This document shows positions 37,532 through 47,085 of a stretch of DNA of 64,000 bases, one piece after another; the stretch's first letter is position 1; each line of letters begins with the position of its first letter. The stretch is from Anaeromicropila herbilytica (GTDB taxonomy: Bacteria; Bacillota; Clostridia; Lachnospirales; Lachnospiraceae). The translations under genes and the position numbers were made by a program. The notes beneath the pieces are model-generated. The model was not told the origin of the DNA, did no database searches, and was given only the letters and a program-made list of their open reading frames with translations. The stretch spans positions 2,395,001-2,459,000 of the forward strand of contig NZ_AP024169.1 of NCBI RefSeq assembly GCF_016591975.1. Direction: 5' to 3'.

Positions 37532-38148
37532 AAATTTCCTCACTTTTAATATAATATATATAACTGATTTAATAACTAGATTTATGTGAACGGTTAGAGG
37601 CTATTAATAAGATGTTTTGTATCTAGCTAATAGTCTCAAAATAATACGATTTGAATTTTTACTAATTATCATATGATTTATTGTACTAAACAATTCTTTC
37701 TCTTTCAATAAGATACTTTAATTCTATATATTTAAACGTAATATATTAAGTACCTTACTAATGAAATTAGTTTGAAAAATTACCATCAAGACAATCTGAT
37801 ATTTGAACATCAAATACATGGTATTCATAGAGTTTACCAATTAGATGCGTAAAAATGAAATATATTCCCCTAAAAAGTGTTAACAAAAATATATGGTTTG
37901 AAATCAATGCTTTCCCTAAAGAAATAGTTATTATAAATATAACAGAGACTATTATAGTAATTAAGATATTAATCGTAGATTTATAAGTATAAATGAATTT
38001 TCTACTAAGAATTTAGAAGAATTTACATATAAATTGACACAATTCTATCACTTTTCGTAGATATGATGGGATAGATACTACGTAAAAAGACTATTCATTT
38101 AAAAAAAATATAGAAATGAATAATCATGGGAAAAAAGGGTGAAAAAAT
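37532..38148. other. 617-bp intergenic region
   Basis: AT-rich divergent spacer between ttcA and the amidase. A weak promoter for the amidase is possible at TTGACA (38034-38039) and TAGATA (38058-38063), 18-nt spacer. No repeat, RNA or gene seen. Confidence 0.45.
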
Positions 38149-40848
38149 ATGTTTGAAAACAAGAAAAAACAACCAAATTATTCAGTAATCCAATCGTTTG
38201 AATATAAATTTACTAACGACGTTGACAAGAAAATAAAGAATAGGAGTTATAAAAGTTATATATCTACACTTGTATTTCTTTTATTACTTATTATAATACT
38301 TATGCCTGCAAATATAGCCAATGCAGCTTCTGGTTTATCTATTTCTTATAATGGCAAAAATGTTAATTATACGGGAACTAAAGTCTCAGCAACATATAAT
38401 GGTGCACAGATTAACCTACATAGTACCCCTGGGATTGTAATTAATGATGTTGCAATGATTTCCTATCAAGATGTTTTTCAAAATTCAGTGATAAAAGCAA
38501 GTGCTTCATACTCTAGTACAAATAAAATAATTATAATAAAAGTTGGAAGTAACTCTATAAAAATGACTCTTGGTAGTAAAATTGCATATGTAAATGGTAT
38601 TAAAAAAACAATGGATGGTGTACCAGTAAAGGTTACTTATCATAATGTTAATGCCACTAAGATCTTAGTGCCAGCACGATTTGTAACAGAAAGTCTGAAA
38701 CTAGGATATACATGGAATAGCCAAACAAGATCCTCCGAGATTACTGGACCATTGCATTTATTTTACGATGGTGAAAATCATGCTTATACAGGAACAAAAG
38801 GGAAAGTGTCCGTACATGGAACGCTCCTTAATCTTTCAACAATGCCTAGTATTGTATTAAATGACACAGCTTTAATTCGTGCCAATAAAGTATTGAAATC
38901 AACTGGTATTAATGCATCTTATAATTATAATTCAACTAGTAAAGTTCTTACAGTATCAAAGAACGGTAACACAATCAAATTTACGATGGGCAGTAACTAT
39001 GCCTATGTGAATGGTAAAAAATATTCAATGCCAACATCTGCTAGAATTGTTAAAAATACAGATACTGCCTCAAGTTATATTATGGTGCCAGGTTCTTTTA
39101 CAATTACTAACCTAGGATATAACTATAGTTGGAGTAACGCGATTAAGACTTCTGTGATTACAAAAAAGACAAATTCAACAAGTACATCTGGAACATCTAA
39201 TTCATCAAGTACTTCAACTGCAACAAGTACATCAAGTAGCTCGATCAATGATACGGATAAAGTTTATCTAAGCTTAGGTGTTGCTAGTTCTTTATCAGAA
39301 GAATATAAACATGTAACAAGTATTGTTAATAGTGATATTATTTCTGCTAGTACGAATACAAAAGCAGAGATATCATCAATAACTAGAACAATGGAAGGGA
39401 AAAATGAAGTATATACAATTACTTCCGCTAATCCATTTCAAAATGTTCAGACTTCTTACGTTAGTAGTAATGTAATTGGTTTAAATATAAGTAACTCCGT
39501 TAGTGTCAATAAGACGGATTCTTATTCTAATAGTATTGTTGGAAAAGTAATAACTACATACGATTCGACAACTTCCAATACAAACATAAAATTTAATTTA
39601 ACTACTACAACTGCAAAATATGAAGTTAAAATGTCAGAAGACAAGCGAACAATAGTAGTACAAGTATATAATAATTATATCAATCAAGTTGTGGCAAAAC
39701 GTCAATCTGCTGCAGATATTGTTTCGATATCAGGAATCTATTTACCTGCTGCTAAGATTACAAATGACCAGACCAATATTTATATTGATTTACCTTATAC
39801 AATTGCTTCAACTGGTGCAAAATCCACATCAATAAGTGGTGTTAGTTTAACAGGATTAACAGTTAGTCAACCAACGAATAATTCCACTCGAATTACTATT
39901 AAGAAAAAGAGTAGTGCTTCCTATTATACAGAATCGATTGGGAATACCTTGAGTATAGTATTAACTGAGTCATTAACAAGCAGTTATGATATTACAATTA
40001 AGAAGCCATCTGAAGTTTCCTATGCTTCTATATCCAATGGCGATTATTATTATAAAAATAAATTCATTATTACAATTCCTGGTGATTACATCTCTTATTA
40101 TAAGAGTCATCCAATTACCAAAAATAACAGCTCAATTAGTAAAATTACTGTAGCTTTGAATTCAGCAGGAAATACTAGAATCTCCGTATATACAACTTCT
40201 ATATTAGGCTATAAGTTAGCGAATAAAGGTAGCTATATTGGAGTGACGGTAGGAAAGCCAAAAAGTATTTATAAAAATATAGTCGTATTGGATGCTGGCC
40301 ATGGTGGACATGATTCTGGTACTACGAATCATGGAACCTATGAGAAAAATATTGCTTTTGATATTCTCTATAAATACGGTAAATCTTACTTTAATTCATC
40401 GACCTCAAATATTAAAGTATATTATACAAGGGTAGATGATACTTTTATTACATTATCTGATCGTGCTGCATTCGCAAGTAAAGTTGGTGCAGACTTATTT
40501 ATAAGCCTTCATATGAATTCAGGCTCAACTACTGCAAATGGAACAGAAGTATATTATTCCACGAATAATAATTATAAAGCTAGCTCTGGTTTGACAAGTA
40601 ATATCTTAGCAACGAAATTTGAAAATGGATTATGTAAAACTCTTGGAAATAATACCCGTGGAGTAAAGACCGCAGGATTTTATGTTATTAAAAATAACTC
40701 GGTTCCTGCTGTTCTAATAGAACTTGGTTTCTTATCAAATAGCGCTGACTATGAAAAATTAACAGATCCTGATTATCAGAAAAAAACTGCAAAAGCAATC
40801 TATGATATTACATCTTCTATCTTTACTACTTATCCAACTGGTAGGTAA
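38149..40848 (+). CDS. Cell-wall N-acetylmuramoyl-L-alanine amidase (amidase_3)
   Basis: 899 aa, secreted. About 40 cytoplasmic residues precede a signal/TM segment (about 40-60, ending near NAASG). Two similar beta-rich stalk domains (about 63-195 and 196-338) resemble copper-amine-oxidase N-terminal-like wall domains. A Ser/Thr-rich linker (about 340-362) and an AMIN-like region follow. The C-terminal amidase_3 domain starts near 707. Zinc and catalytic residues are His718 (DAGHGG), Glu732, His788 (SLHMN) and Glu858 (IELGF). It cleaves the peptidoglycan amide bond, probably in cell separation or sporulation. The ribosome-binding site is weak (AAAAGGGTG). Confidence 0.92.
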   Translation: MFENKKKQPNYSVIQSFEYKFTNDVDKKIKNRSYKSYISTLVFLLLLIIILMPANIANAASGLSISYNGKNVNYTGTKVSATYNGAQINLHSTPGIVINDVAMISYQDVFQNSVIKASASYSSTNKIIIIKVGSNSIKMTLGSKIAYVNGIKKTMDGVPVKVTYHNVNATKILVPARFVTESLKLGYTWNSQTRSSEITGPLHLFYDGENHAYTGTKGKVSVHGTLLNLSTMPSIVLNDTALIRANKVLKSTGINASYNYNSTSKVLTVSKNGNTIKFTMGSNYAYVNGKKYSMPTSARIVKNTDTASSYIMVPGSFTITNLGYNYSWSNAIKTSVITKKTNSTSTSGTSNSSSTSTATSTSSSSINDTDKVYLSLGVASSLSEEYKHVTSIVNSDIISASTNTKAEISSITRTMEGKNEVYTITSANPFQNVQTSYVSSNVIGLNISNSVSVNKTDSYSNSIVGKVITTYDSTTSNTNIKFNLTTTTAKYEVKMSEDKRTIVVQVYNNYINQVVAKRQSAADIVSISGIYLPAAKITNDQTNIYIDLPYTIASTGAKSTSISGVSLTGLTVSQPTNNSTRITIKKKSSASYYTESIGNTLSIVLTESLTSSYDITIKKPSEVSYASISNGDYYYKNKFIITIPGDYISYYKSHPITKNNSSISKITVALNSAGNTRISVYTTSILGYKLANKGSYIGVTVGKPKSIYKNIVVLDAGHGGHDSGTTNHGTYEKNIAFDILYKYGKSYFNSSTSNIKVYYTRVDDTFITLSDRAAFASKVGADLFISLHMNSGSTTANGTEVYYSTNNNYKASSGLTSNILATKFENGLCKTLGNNTRGVKTAGFYVIKNNSVPAVLIELGFLSNSADYEKLTDPDYQKKTAKAIYDITSSIFTTYPTGR

Positions 40849-40954
40849 AATAAATAAGTAACCATAATCATAAGATAGACCCAATTATTAGTAAATGAAG
40901 GTTAAGCCAACATTATCTAGTGATTGGGTTTTATTTATTCCATTTATTTATTTC

Positions 40955-42404
40955 GGCTCTTTGTCAAGTGTTGGGGTGTGAGGTGCGTTGCACCCGCACT
41001 AACACTGACAATAGAGCTATTTTTATGACTAGGTTCTATAATAGATGTTTTTTTGCATGACAAATAAGCCTCTTGAAAACCGACCATTTTTTTACATAGA
41101 ACTGTGAATGATACGTGTACGAAATCTTTCGAAATTACGTACACCATAAGAACTTCTTTTTAGTACTTTGATTTTATTATTGAATCCTTCCGTAGGTCCA
41201 TTTGTATATCCATACTTAAAGGCATTAAGTATATACTCAGACCAGCGTCTATATGTTTTTGCACATGCTTCAAATTCGTGTAATCCAGAGCTTTCAGCAC
41301 TTTTTACCCACTCCCAAAATTCAGTTCTTTGATATGTATAGCTATTACTCTGACATATTTCATAGAACCATTCTTTTAACCTGTGAGCTAGTCGTAAATC
41401 ATCACTGTATTGTAGCATTAAATCACAGGCTTTTTTGTTGTCATCTTTTAATTTAGAATATCGAGTCAGTATAAGTTTTCTACTTCGCTTATAGTACTTT
41501 CTAAGAGTTGGTGTCATGGATGCTTGTAAACGTTTACGAACACTTTCAATTGCCCAGGAAACCTGACGAATGTAGTGATATTTATCTACGATGATTGTGG
41601 CATTAGGAAAGAATGTTTTGGCAAGATCTATATAAGGTTGCCACATATCAGAAATAAAAAATTTAACACGATATCTTTCATCACGACTGCAAGATTTAAA
41701 ATACTCAATAAGATGGGACTGAGTACGATCCGGTAAAATATCAAGAATACATTTTTTCTTTGCATCCACCAGAATACATTGATATTTGGAATCACCAGCA
41801 TTCCCTTTAAATTCATCAATTGAAATGCATTGAGGAATATGTGGTTTATCATACGAGAGTGTATCAAGAATACGTATTACTGTATTCATTGAGACATTAG
41901 TTTGGGAAGCAACATATTTAATACTGTTGGTTGAACGAAGCAATTCAACAATTTTGAAGGATAGTCGTGTTGTACGTTGCTGATATTTAGCTATAAAACT
42001 ATATTTCTCGTAAAAACGTTTACCACAAGAACATACATATCTTCGTTTTCTTAACAATAAATAAGCATTGGACAACTGAAAAGGTAAGTCTTTAATTTTC
42101 TGCCAACGATAATCGTGTATTTTAGATGTTCCAGCTCCACAACAAGGACAAATTTGAGGTTTGGGATTGGTTTCAATCTTGATAATAATTCCATCTAAAG
42201 TGTGTTGCACACTTTTTAATTTTACACCTTCTAAATTTAAAAGATTTTTGTTACAATTAGATTGCATCTATATAAAATACCTCCTTTAAAATGTTAGCTT
42301 TGGTCGGTTGGCATGTGAAGAGGCTTTATATAGATGTATTTTAATATAAAAACAAAAATGTTGGAAGTGTGTTTTTAACACACCCCAACATTTATTATAG
42401 AACC
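40955..42404 (-). mobile_element. ISL3-family insertion sequence, copy 2 (1450 bp)
   Basis: Same element as at 4376-5823 in the opposite orientation. Exact 8-bp target duplication TTTATTTC at 40947-40954 and 42405-42412. It is 2 bp longer than copy 1 because of one extra AC in the hairpin just inside the left end. It lies downstream of the amidase gene and its probable terminator (about 40881-40930), and disrupts no gene. Confidence 0.95.
41092..42267 (-). CDS. ISL3-family transposase
   Basis: 391 aa, about fifteen residue differences from the copy at 4511 (for example Glu to Asp near residue 25, and Tyr to Phe near 109). All motifs listed for copy 1 are retained, including the Cys pairs, the SIDEFKG Asp and the C-terminal NGPTEGFNNKIK. 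Intact and probably active. Confidence 0.95.
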   Translation of the reverse strand: MQSNCNKNLLNLEGVKLKSVQHTLDGIIIKIETNPKPQICPCCGAGTSKIHDYRWQKIKDLPFQLSNAYLLLRKRRYVCSCGKRFYEKYSFIAKYQQRTTRLSFKIVELLRSTNSIKYVASQTNVSMNTVIRILDTLSYDKPHIPQCISIDEFKGNAGDSKYQCILVDAKKKCILDILPDRTQSHLIEYFKSCSRDERYRVKFFISDMWQPYIDLAKTFFPNATIIVDKYHYIRQVSWAIESVRKRLQASMTPTLRKYYKRSRKLILTRYSKLKDDNKKACDLMLQYSDDLRLAHRLKEWFYEICQSNSYTYQRTEFWEWVKSAESSGLHEFEACAKTYRRWSEYILNAFKYGYTNGPTEGFNNKIKVLKRSSYGVRNFERFRTRIIHSSM

Positions 42405-42673
42405 TTTATTTCATAAATTTTTAGTATATTTACTATTAGTAGTGAAAATGGAAGTTCATTGCACTCTGACTTAATCTACTTGTATTGTTATATATTATCA
42501 ATCTTCCAAAAACCTTGATTTTACTGACTTTTTTAAGATGTAATAAATAACAAAATGGTAATATATACAATTCCTCCATATTTACCATATCATTTTTAAA
42601 TTCATTTGGTTATAATAATAGAGTACCAATAAAAAATGAGTGAAATTAGTTGGTATAGAAATGGAGAGCATAA

Positions 42674-44017
42674 ATGAAAAACAACAACACAGTAATGTCC
42701 AAATTAATACGTAGTTCATTCCTTTTTAGCTTAGGTATGATTTTATCTATTGTATGTTTGGTAAAACCAGTAAACGCAGAAACTATTAGTACTTCTAAGA
42801 GTGACTATTCACATTCTATCCAATTAACAGTTGTGAATTCCTTGGAGGAACGTTTAAGTAAAGTTCTAGGTGTTTTAGATGCAAAATTAACAAGTGATGA
42901 AAAAGCAAAATCCTTAGATTATCTTACCCGCTTAAGTAATTTAGAGAACAATAGAACTACGTATGTTCAAACTCAAGAGGAAATATCACTAATTCAGGAT
43001 TTTAATACATATCTGAATGAACTTACTATTAAATATTTCCCAAAAGCTGAAAGTTATGCAAAAGAACTAGAAGATGCATTTGGTCCAGTAACATTAAGTA
43101 AGAATAACGAAGTAATTGAAAATATTAAAAGCAAAATCTCGAATCTTGATTATACTAAAATAAATTCTATTTATTCTCAGTATGTTGATAATACAATAGA
43201 ATCAGACGCTGCGGCACGCCAAATATATAGTATTTTACAGAAGTACAGTAACAAAATTGAATCAGACGAAGTACTGTATAATATATTTACTGTTGAATAT
43301 GGAACAAAAGCAAGATTTACAATTAAAGATGATTATACTGTAAAGTATCAAGATCCAGCTAGAACTGGATTATCTAACTTAAGTAAAGCTGATCAAGCAA
43401 AATATAAAAGAGTATGGGCACAAGTTAGACAGATCTTACCTACAAAGTATTTAGGTGCCTTTGCAGAATTTGATATCTCAAGTGATGGTAAATATGGAGT
43501 AGCAGCATTTGTTGAACAACTAGATAATGATGGTAGGTATTGGAGAATTAGCGTTGATCCAGCTGACATGAGTAATAAGAATGAGTTTTATCATACTGTT
43601 ATTCATGAATTTGGTCATTATGTATCTTTGAATAATACTCAAGTAAAATACATCAAAAAAGATGAAATAATTAATCCTTCCAAAGATGATTACTACGATA
43701 CTTCCTTAATTGCAAATAAAAATTCTTATTTAAATAGATACTACAATACATTCTGGAAGGAATACGCATTTGATCGTAATGCAAATACGTTAAATCAATT
43801 ATTTTTCTGTAGACATTATGATGAATTTGTATCTGAATATGCAGCGACAAGTGTAGCAGAAGATTTTTCAGAATCATTTTCTTATTATGTATTACCACCT
43901 AAGAATGCAACATTGAAACAAAAAGAGAGAATCAATTTCTTCGATCAATTTCCTGAATTAGTACAGTTGAAGAAATCAATTCTAAGCAATATGAAGAAAA
44001 ATAAATTAATAAAATAA
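42674..44017 (+). CDS. Secreted zinc metallopeptidase (gluzincin-like)
   Basis: 447 aa. N-terminal signal peptide (hydrophobic 15-32, cleavage near VNAE). The zinc-binding HEFGH is at His311-Glu312-His315, and a downstream EDFSESF around Glu396-Glu400 supplies the third ligand, as in gluzincins. The middle region is helical. No further domain recognised. Extracellular or lipid-anchored is unlikely as no lipobox Cys is present. Substrate unknown. Confidence 0.8.
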   Translation: MKNNNTVMSKLIRSSFLFSLGMILSIVCLVKPVNAETISTSKSDYSHSIQLTVVNSLEERLSKVLGVLDAKLTSDEKAKSLDYLTRLSNLENNRTTYVQTQEEISLIQDFNTYLNELTIKYFPKAESYAKELEDAFGPVTLSKNNEVIENIKSKISNLDYTKINSIYSQYVDNTIESDAAARQIYSILQKYSNKIESDEVLYNIFTVEYGTKARFTIKDDYTVKYQDPARTGLSNLSKADQAKYKRVWAQVRQILPTKYLGAFAEFDISSDGKYGVAAFVEQLDNDGRYWRISVDPADMSNKNEFYHTVIHEFGHYVSLNNTQVKYIKKDEIINPSKDDYYDTSLIANKNSYLNRYYNTFWKEYAFDRNANTLNQLFFCRHYDEFVSEYAATSVAEDFSESFSYYVLPPKNATLKQKERINFFDQFPELVQLKKSILSNMKKNKLIK

Positions 44018-44030
44018 TTAACAAACATAA

Positions 44031-44076
44031 AACAAATCAACCATATACAAGTCTATCATTTATGGTTGATTTGTTT
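44031..44076. terminator. Terminator after the metallopeptidase
   Basis: 15-bp stem AACAAATCAACCATA (44031-44045) with 44061-44075 and a following TTTTAT. Confidence 0.8.
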
Positions 44077-44176
44077 TATAATATTTTAAAAATGTAACAA
44101 TGTCATCAGTCATGTATGTAAGATATTGCGATGAATATCTGTTACAAAAATGTTATTCTACAGGAGGATAAAGATT

Positions 44177-45202
44177 ATGTATAGCTTTAATAATGATTAT
44201 AGTGAAGGTGCACATCCAGATATAATGGAAGCATTAATGAGAACAAATATGGAACAAACGGGTGGATATAGTCTAGATACTTATACTGAAGAAGCCATCC
44301 ATAATATGAAAAATCTAATTAACTGTCAGAACGCAGATATTCATCTGTTAGTTGGTGGAACGCAAACAAATTTAACTGCATTATCTGCATTCTTAAGACC
44401 TCACCACGCAATTATAGCAGCTTCAACAGCTCATATTGCCGTTCATGAGACTGGTGCCATTGAAGCAACTGGACATAAAGTAATCATTCACCCAACAGAC
44501 GATGGTAAATTAAACGTTAATCACATCCGTGAGTGTTATGAAGCTCATACAGATGAACATATGGTTAAACCCAAATTAGTATACATTTCAAATCCAACAG
44601 AACTTGGAACTATTTACTCAAAGGCTGAGTTAGAAGAAATCAGTTGCTATTGCAAAGAAAATCAATTATTCCTATATTTAGATGGAGCTCGTATGGCATC
44701 TGCACTAACCGCTATCGGTAATGATATTGCATTAAGTGATTACGCTAAATATACAGATGCATTCTATATTGGAGGAACAAAAAGCGGTGCTTTATTTGGT
44801 GAGGCTTTAGTAATCTGTAATGACAATCTCAAAGAGGATTTTCGTTATCATATCAAACAAAAGGGTGGAATGTTAGCGAAAGGTCGTTTATTAGCGATTC
44901 AATTTAATACGTTATTTACAAATCATTTATATGAAACACTTGGGGAACATTCAAATAAAATGGCTTATAAACTGAAAGAAGGAATAACATCATTAGGATA
45001 TCGTTTCTTAGTAGATTCTCAAACCAATCAGCAATTTCCTATCTTTCCAAATAACGTAATTATACAATTAGAAAAAGAATTTCTATTCTCTTTTCAAGCA
45101 AAAATCGATGAGAATCATTCTGCGATTCGTCTTGTAACTTCTTGGGCAACTAGGGAAGATAAGGTGGAGAAATTTATTGAAGTATTAAGGAATTGCAAGT
45201 AG
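44177..45202 (+). CDS. ltaE: Low-specificity L-threonine aldolase
   Basis: 341 aa PLP enzyme of the beta-eliminating lyase/threonine aldolase family, cleaving threonine to glycine and acetaldehyde. YSEGAHPDIMEA, the His pair at TAHIAVHETGA, and the PLP Lys in YIGGTKSGALFGEA are visible. Start 44177 follows AGGAGG; the upstream ATG at 44150 does not. Confidence 0.9.
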   Translation: MYSFNNDYSEGAHPDIMEALMRTNMEQTGGYSLDTYTEEAIHNMKNLINCQNADIHLLVGGTQTNLTALSAFLRPHHAIIAASTAHIAVHETGAIEATGHKVIIHPTDDGKLNVNHIRECYEAHTDEHMVKPKLVYISNPTELGTIYSKAELEEISCYCKENQLFLYLDGARMASALTAIGNDIALSDYAKYTDAFYIGGTKSGALFGEALVICNDNLKEDFRYHIKQKGGMLAKGRLLAIQFNTLFTNHLYETLGEHSNKMAYKLKEGITSLGYRFLVDSQTNQQFPIFPNNVIIQLEKEFLFSFQAKIDENHSAIRLVTSWATREDKVEKFIEVLRNCK

Positions 45203-45322
45203 TAAGACATGATATAATAAAGTGTCAATATTTGATAAAAAATACAAATAATGGTTGTATATATTTAGCTATTAATGTATAATTATAGTCGTTAATGAGA
45301 AAAAGGAAAGGGGGACGATAGT

Positions 45323-45658
45323 ATGGTTCGCAATCGAAGTATTGTAGTTTGTATTATATTAACATTTATTACATGTGGTATATATGGACTATACTGGTAT
45401 GTTTCTTTAGCAAACGATGTTAATACTGTAGCTGGTGTCCAAGACACAAGTGGAGGAATGGTCTTATTATTGACTATAATAACTTGTGGAATTTATGGTT
45501 TGTATTGGGCATATAAGTGTGGCGAAAAAATTGACATTGCAAAACAAAACCGTGGCATCGCTTCTAGCAATGGTGGAATTTTATACTTAATTCTTTATCT
45601 TTTAGGTGGAATTATTGCTTATGCACTTATTCAAAATGAAATTAATAAAATGGCATAA
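45323..45658 (+). CDS. DUF4234 membrane protein
   Basis: 111 aa, three TM helices. The repeated TCGIYGLYW motif (near residues 17-25 and 54-62) is the DUF4234 signature. Function unknown. Overlaps the DUF2752 gene by 38 nt. Confidence 0.8.
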   Translation: MVRNRSIVVCIILTFITCGIYGLYWYVSLANDVNTVAGVQDTSGGMVLLLTIITCGIYGLYWAYKCGEKIDIAKQNRGIASSNGGILYLILYLLGGIIAYALIQNEINKMA

Positions 45659-46052
45659 ATCTTTGCATATTAATAAATCATTTAGAACAGGGTGTATCAT
45701 AGCCGTAATCGGTATCATATATTGCATATGGTACCGATTAACAAAGATAGGGATTCCATGTGTATTTCATTTTATTACAGGTTTATATTGCCCGGGTTGT
45801 GGTATTACAAGAATGTTTCTCGCGCTTTTTCAATTTAAATTTACACAAGCATATCATAGTAATAGACTAGTATTTCCGCTTCTACCATATGGCTTTTTTA
45901 TTTTTATAAGACATTATGGATATATAATGATTAATGGAGAAATTTATCAATACAAAAAATATCATAAATATATTCTAACGATAATATTAATTGTAACTTT
46001 GGCATTTGGTGTTCTAAGAAACATACCATGCTTTTACTATTTAAGACCATAA
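45621..46052 (+). CDS. DUF2752 membrane protein
   Basis: About 143 aa, three TM helices. The CPGCGITR motif is the DUF2752 mark. DUF4234 and DUF2752 neighbours occur together in many Firmicutes. The start at 45621 has AGGTGG upstream; ATG 45636 is an alternative. Confidence 0.75.
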   Translation: MHLFKMKLIKWHKSLHINKSFRTGCIIAVIGIIYCIWYRLTKIGIPCVFHFITGLYCPGCGITRMFLALFQFKFTQAYHSNRLVFPLLPYGFFIFIRHYGYIMINGEIYQYKKYHKYILTIILIVTLAFGVLRNIPCFYYLRP

Positions 46053-46132
46053 TATATTTATGGTTTTTTATTTTTTATATATCTTTCATTCTATAAGAAT
46101 AACTGTAGGGGCAGTTTAGTAGGCCTTTCTCA

Positions 46133-46678
46133 TTAATAATCAATCATCTCATCAAACAAACGGTAATAACTATTAGGGAATCCACATACAGGACAGATAT
46201 CAGGAGCACATAGTCCTGACATAATATTACCGCATTGCATACAGATCCAAAGAGTCTCCTCTGGTTTACAGAATACTTGGTTATTCGCTACGTTTGTACG
46301 TAGTTTCTCAAATCGTGAACTATGATTAAAGTCTATATTTGATACTCCATTAAATAATGCTGCAATATCATCATATCCTTCCTCCTTAGCAATGGTTGAG
46401 AATCCTTGATACATTTCACTCGCCATTTTTAATTCATCTGCTGTAGATTCGGTCAATGCTTCTTGAGTAGTTGGTAATTTACCTTCATTCAGTCTCCTAA
46501 GCCATATTCTTGCATGTTCTTTATTATTTCTCGATGTAACTTCATAGATATTTCCTATTTCAATAAAGCCCTCTCTGTTTGCAATATCCCGATATATAAG
46601 ATACTTTGCACTTAGTTCTAATTCCTTTTCATATGCTGTTAATAAATTATTATAGGTTTTACTCTGCTTAAAATCCAT
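46133..46678 (-). CDS. Rubrerythrin-like protein with altered diiron site
   Basis: 181 aa: four-helix ferritin-like domain (1-135) and C-terminal rubredoxin-like Fe site with Cys147, Cys150, Cys162 and Cys165 intact. By alignment from memory with classic rubrerythrin, several diiron ligands differ: the first-helix-pair Glu (E53 equivalent) is Asn52, the E97 equivalent is Met85, and the last ExxH Glu is Asp116, while His55 and His119 are kept. Peroxidase function is therefore doubtful. Start 46678 (MDFKQSKTY) has GGAG upstream; the longer frame from 46786 has a non-conserved extension. Confidence 0.8.
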   Translation of the reverse strand: MDFKQSKTYNNLLTAYEKELELSAKYLIYRDIANREGFIEIGNIYEVTSRNNKEHARIWLRRLNEGKLPTTQEALTESTADELKMASEMYQGFSTIAKEEGYDDIAALFNGVSNIDFNHSSRFEKLRTNVANNQVFCKPEETLWICMQCGNIMSGLCAPDICPVCGFPNSYYRLFDEMIDY

Positions 46679-46847
46679 CCGTACTCCTATAACTATAATA
46701 TAAGTTATTTTATAATATGTATTAGACTGAAAATTGCATCCGTCCGTCTCAATATTTGTGACTGAAGAATTAAGAATATTATTCACCTAGTACTGAATAG
46801 GAGGAATATATTTGGCAATAATTATACCATAATAAGGAGGAATTAAT

Positions 46848-46997
46848 ATGGAAGGAAATAAGTACCAGAGCTATAAATTAGCAGAGTTAAAAGACGATGA
46901 ACTTAATAATATTACAGAGCTTGAGAAAGCTATTAGTTCAAAAGTTCAGAAAGATGTTGTATTAATCGCATATGAATCCTCAGAAAAAGCTAAGTGA
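46848..46997 (+). CDS. Small protein (49 aa) upstream of the Csp-like genes
   Basis: Below the usual ORF cut-off but with a strong AAGGAGG site 7 nt before ATG. Encodes a soluble, acidic, helix-prone peptide with no Cys and no TM. Its stop lies inside a terminator hairpin, so it is transcribed as a short separate unit. No family recognised. Confidence 0.55.
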   Translation: MEGNKYQSYKLAELKDDELNNITELEKAISSKVQKDVVLIAYESSEKAK

Positions 46998-47015
46998 TAA
47001 TCTTAGCTTTTTTTA
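46984..47015 (+). terminator. Terminator overlapping the 49-aa ORF stop
   Basis: Stem AAAAAGCTAAG (46984-46994) with 47002-47012, followed by TTT; loop contains the TGA stop. Confidence 0.8.
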
Positions 47016-47085
47016 ATTAATAAATATAACATGATACATATTGATAATTAATATAATAAGATAAGAATATCTTAGGAATGATAAA

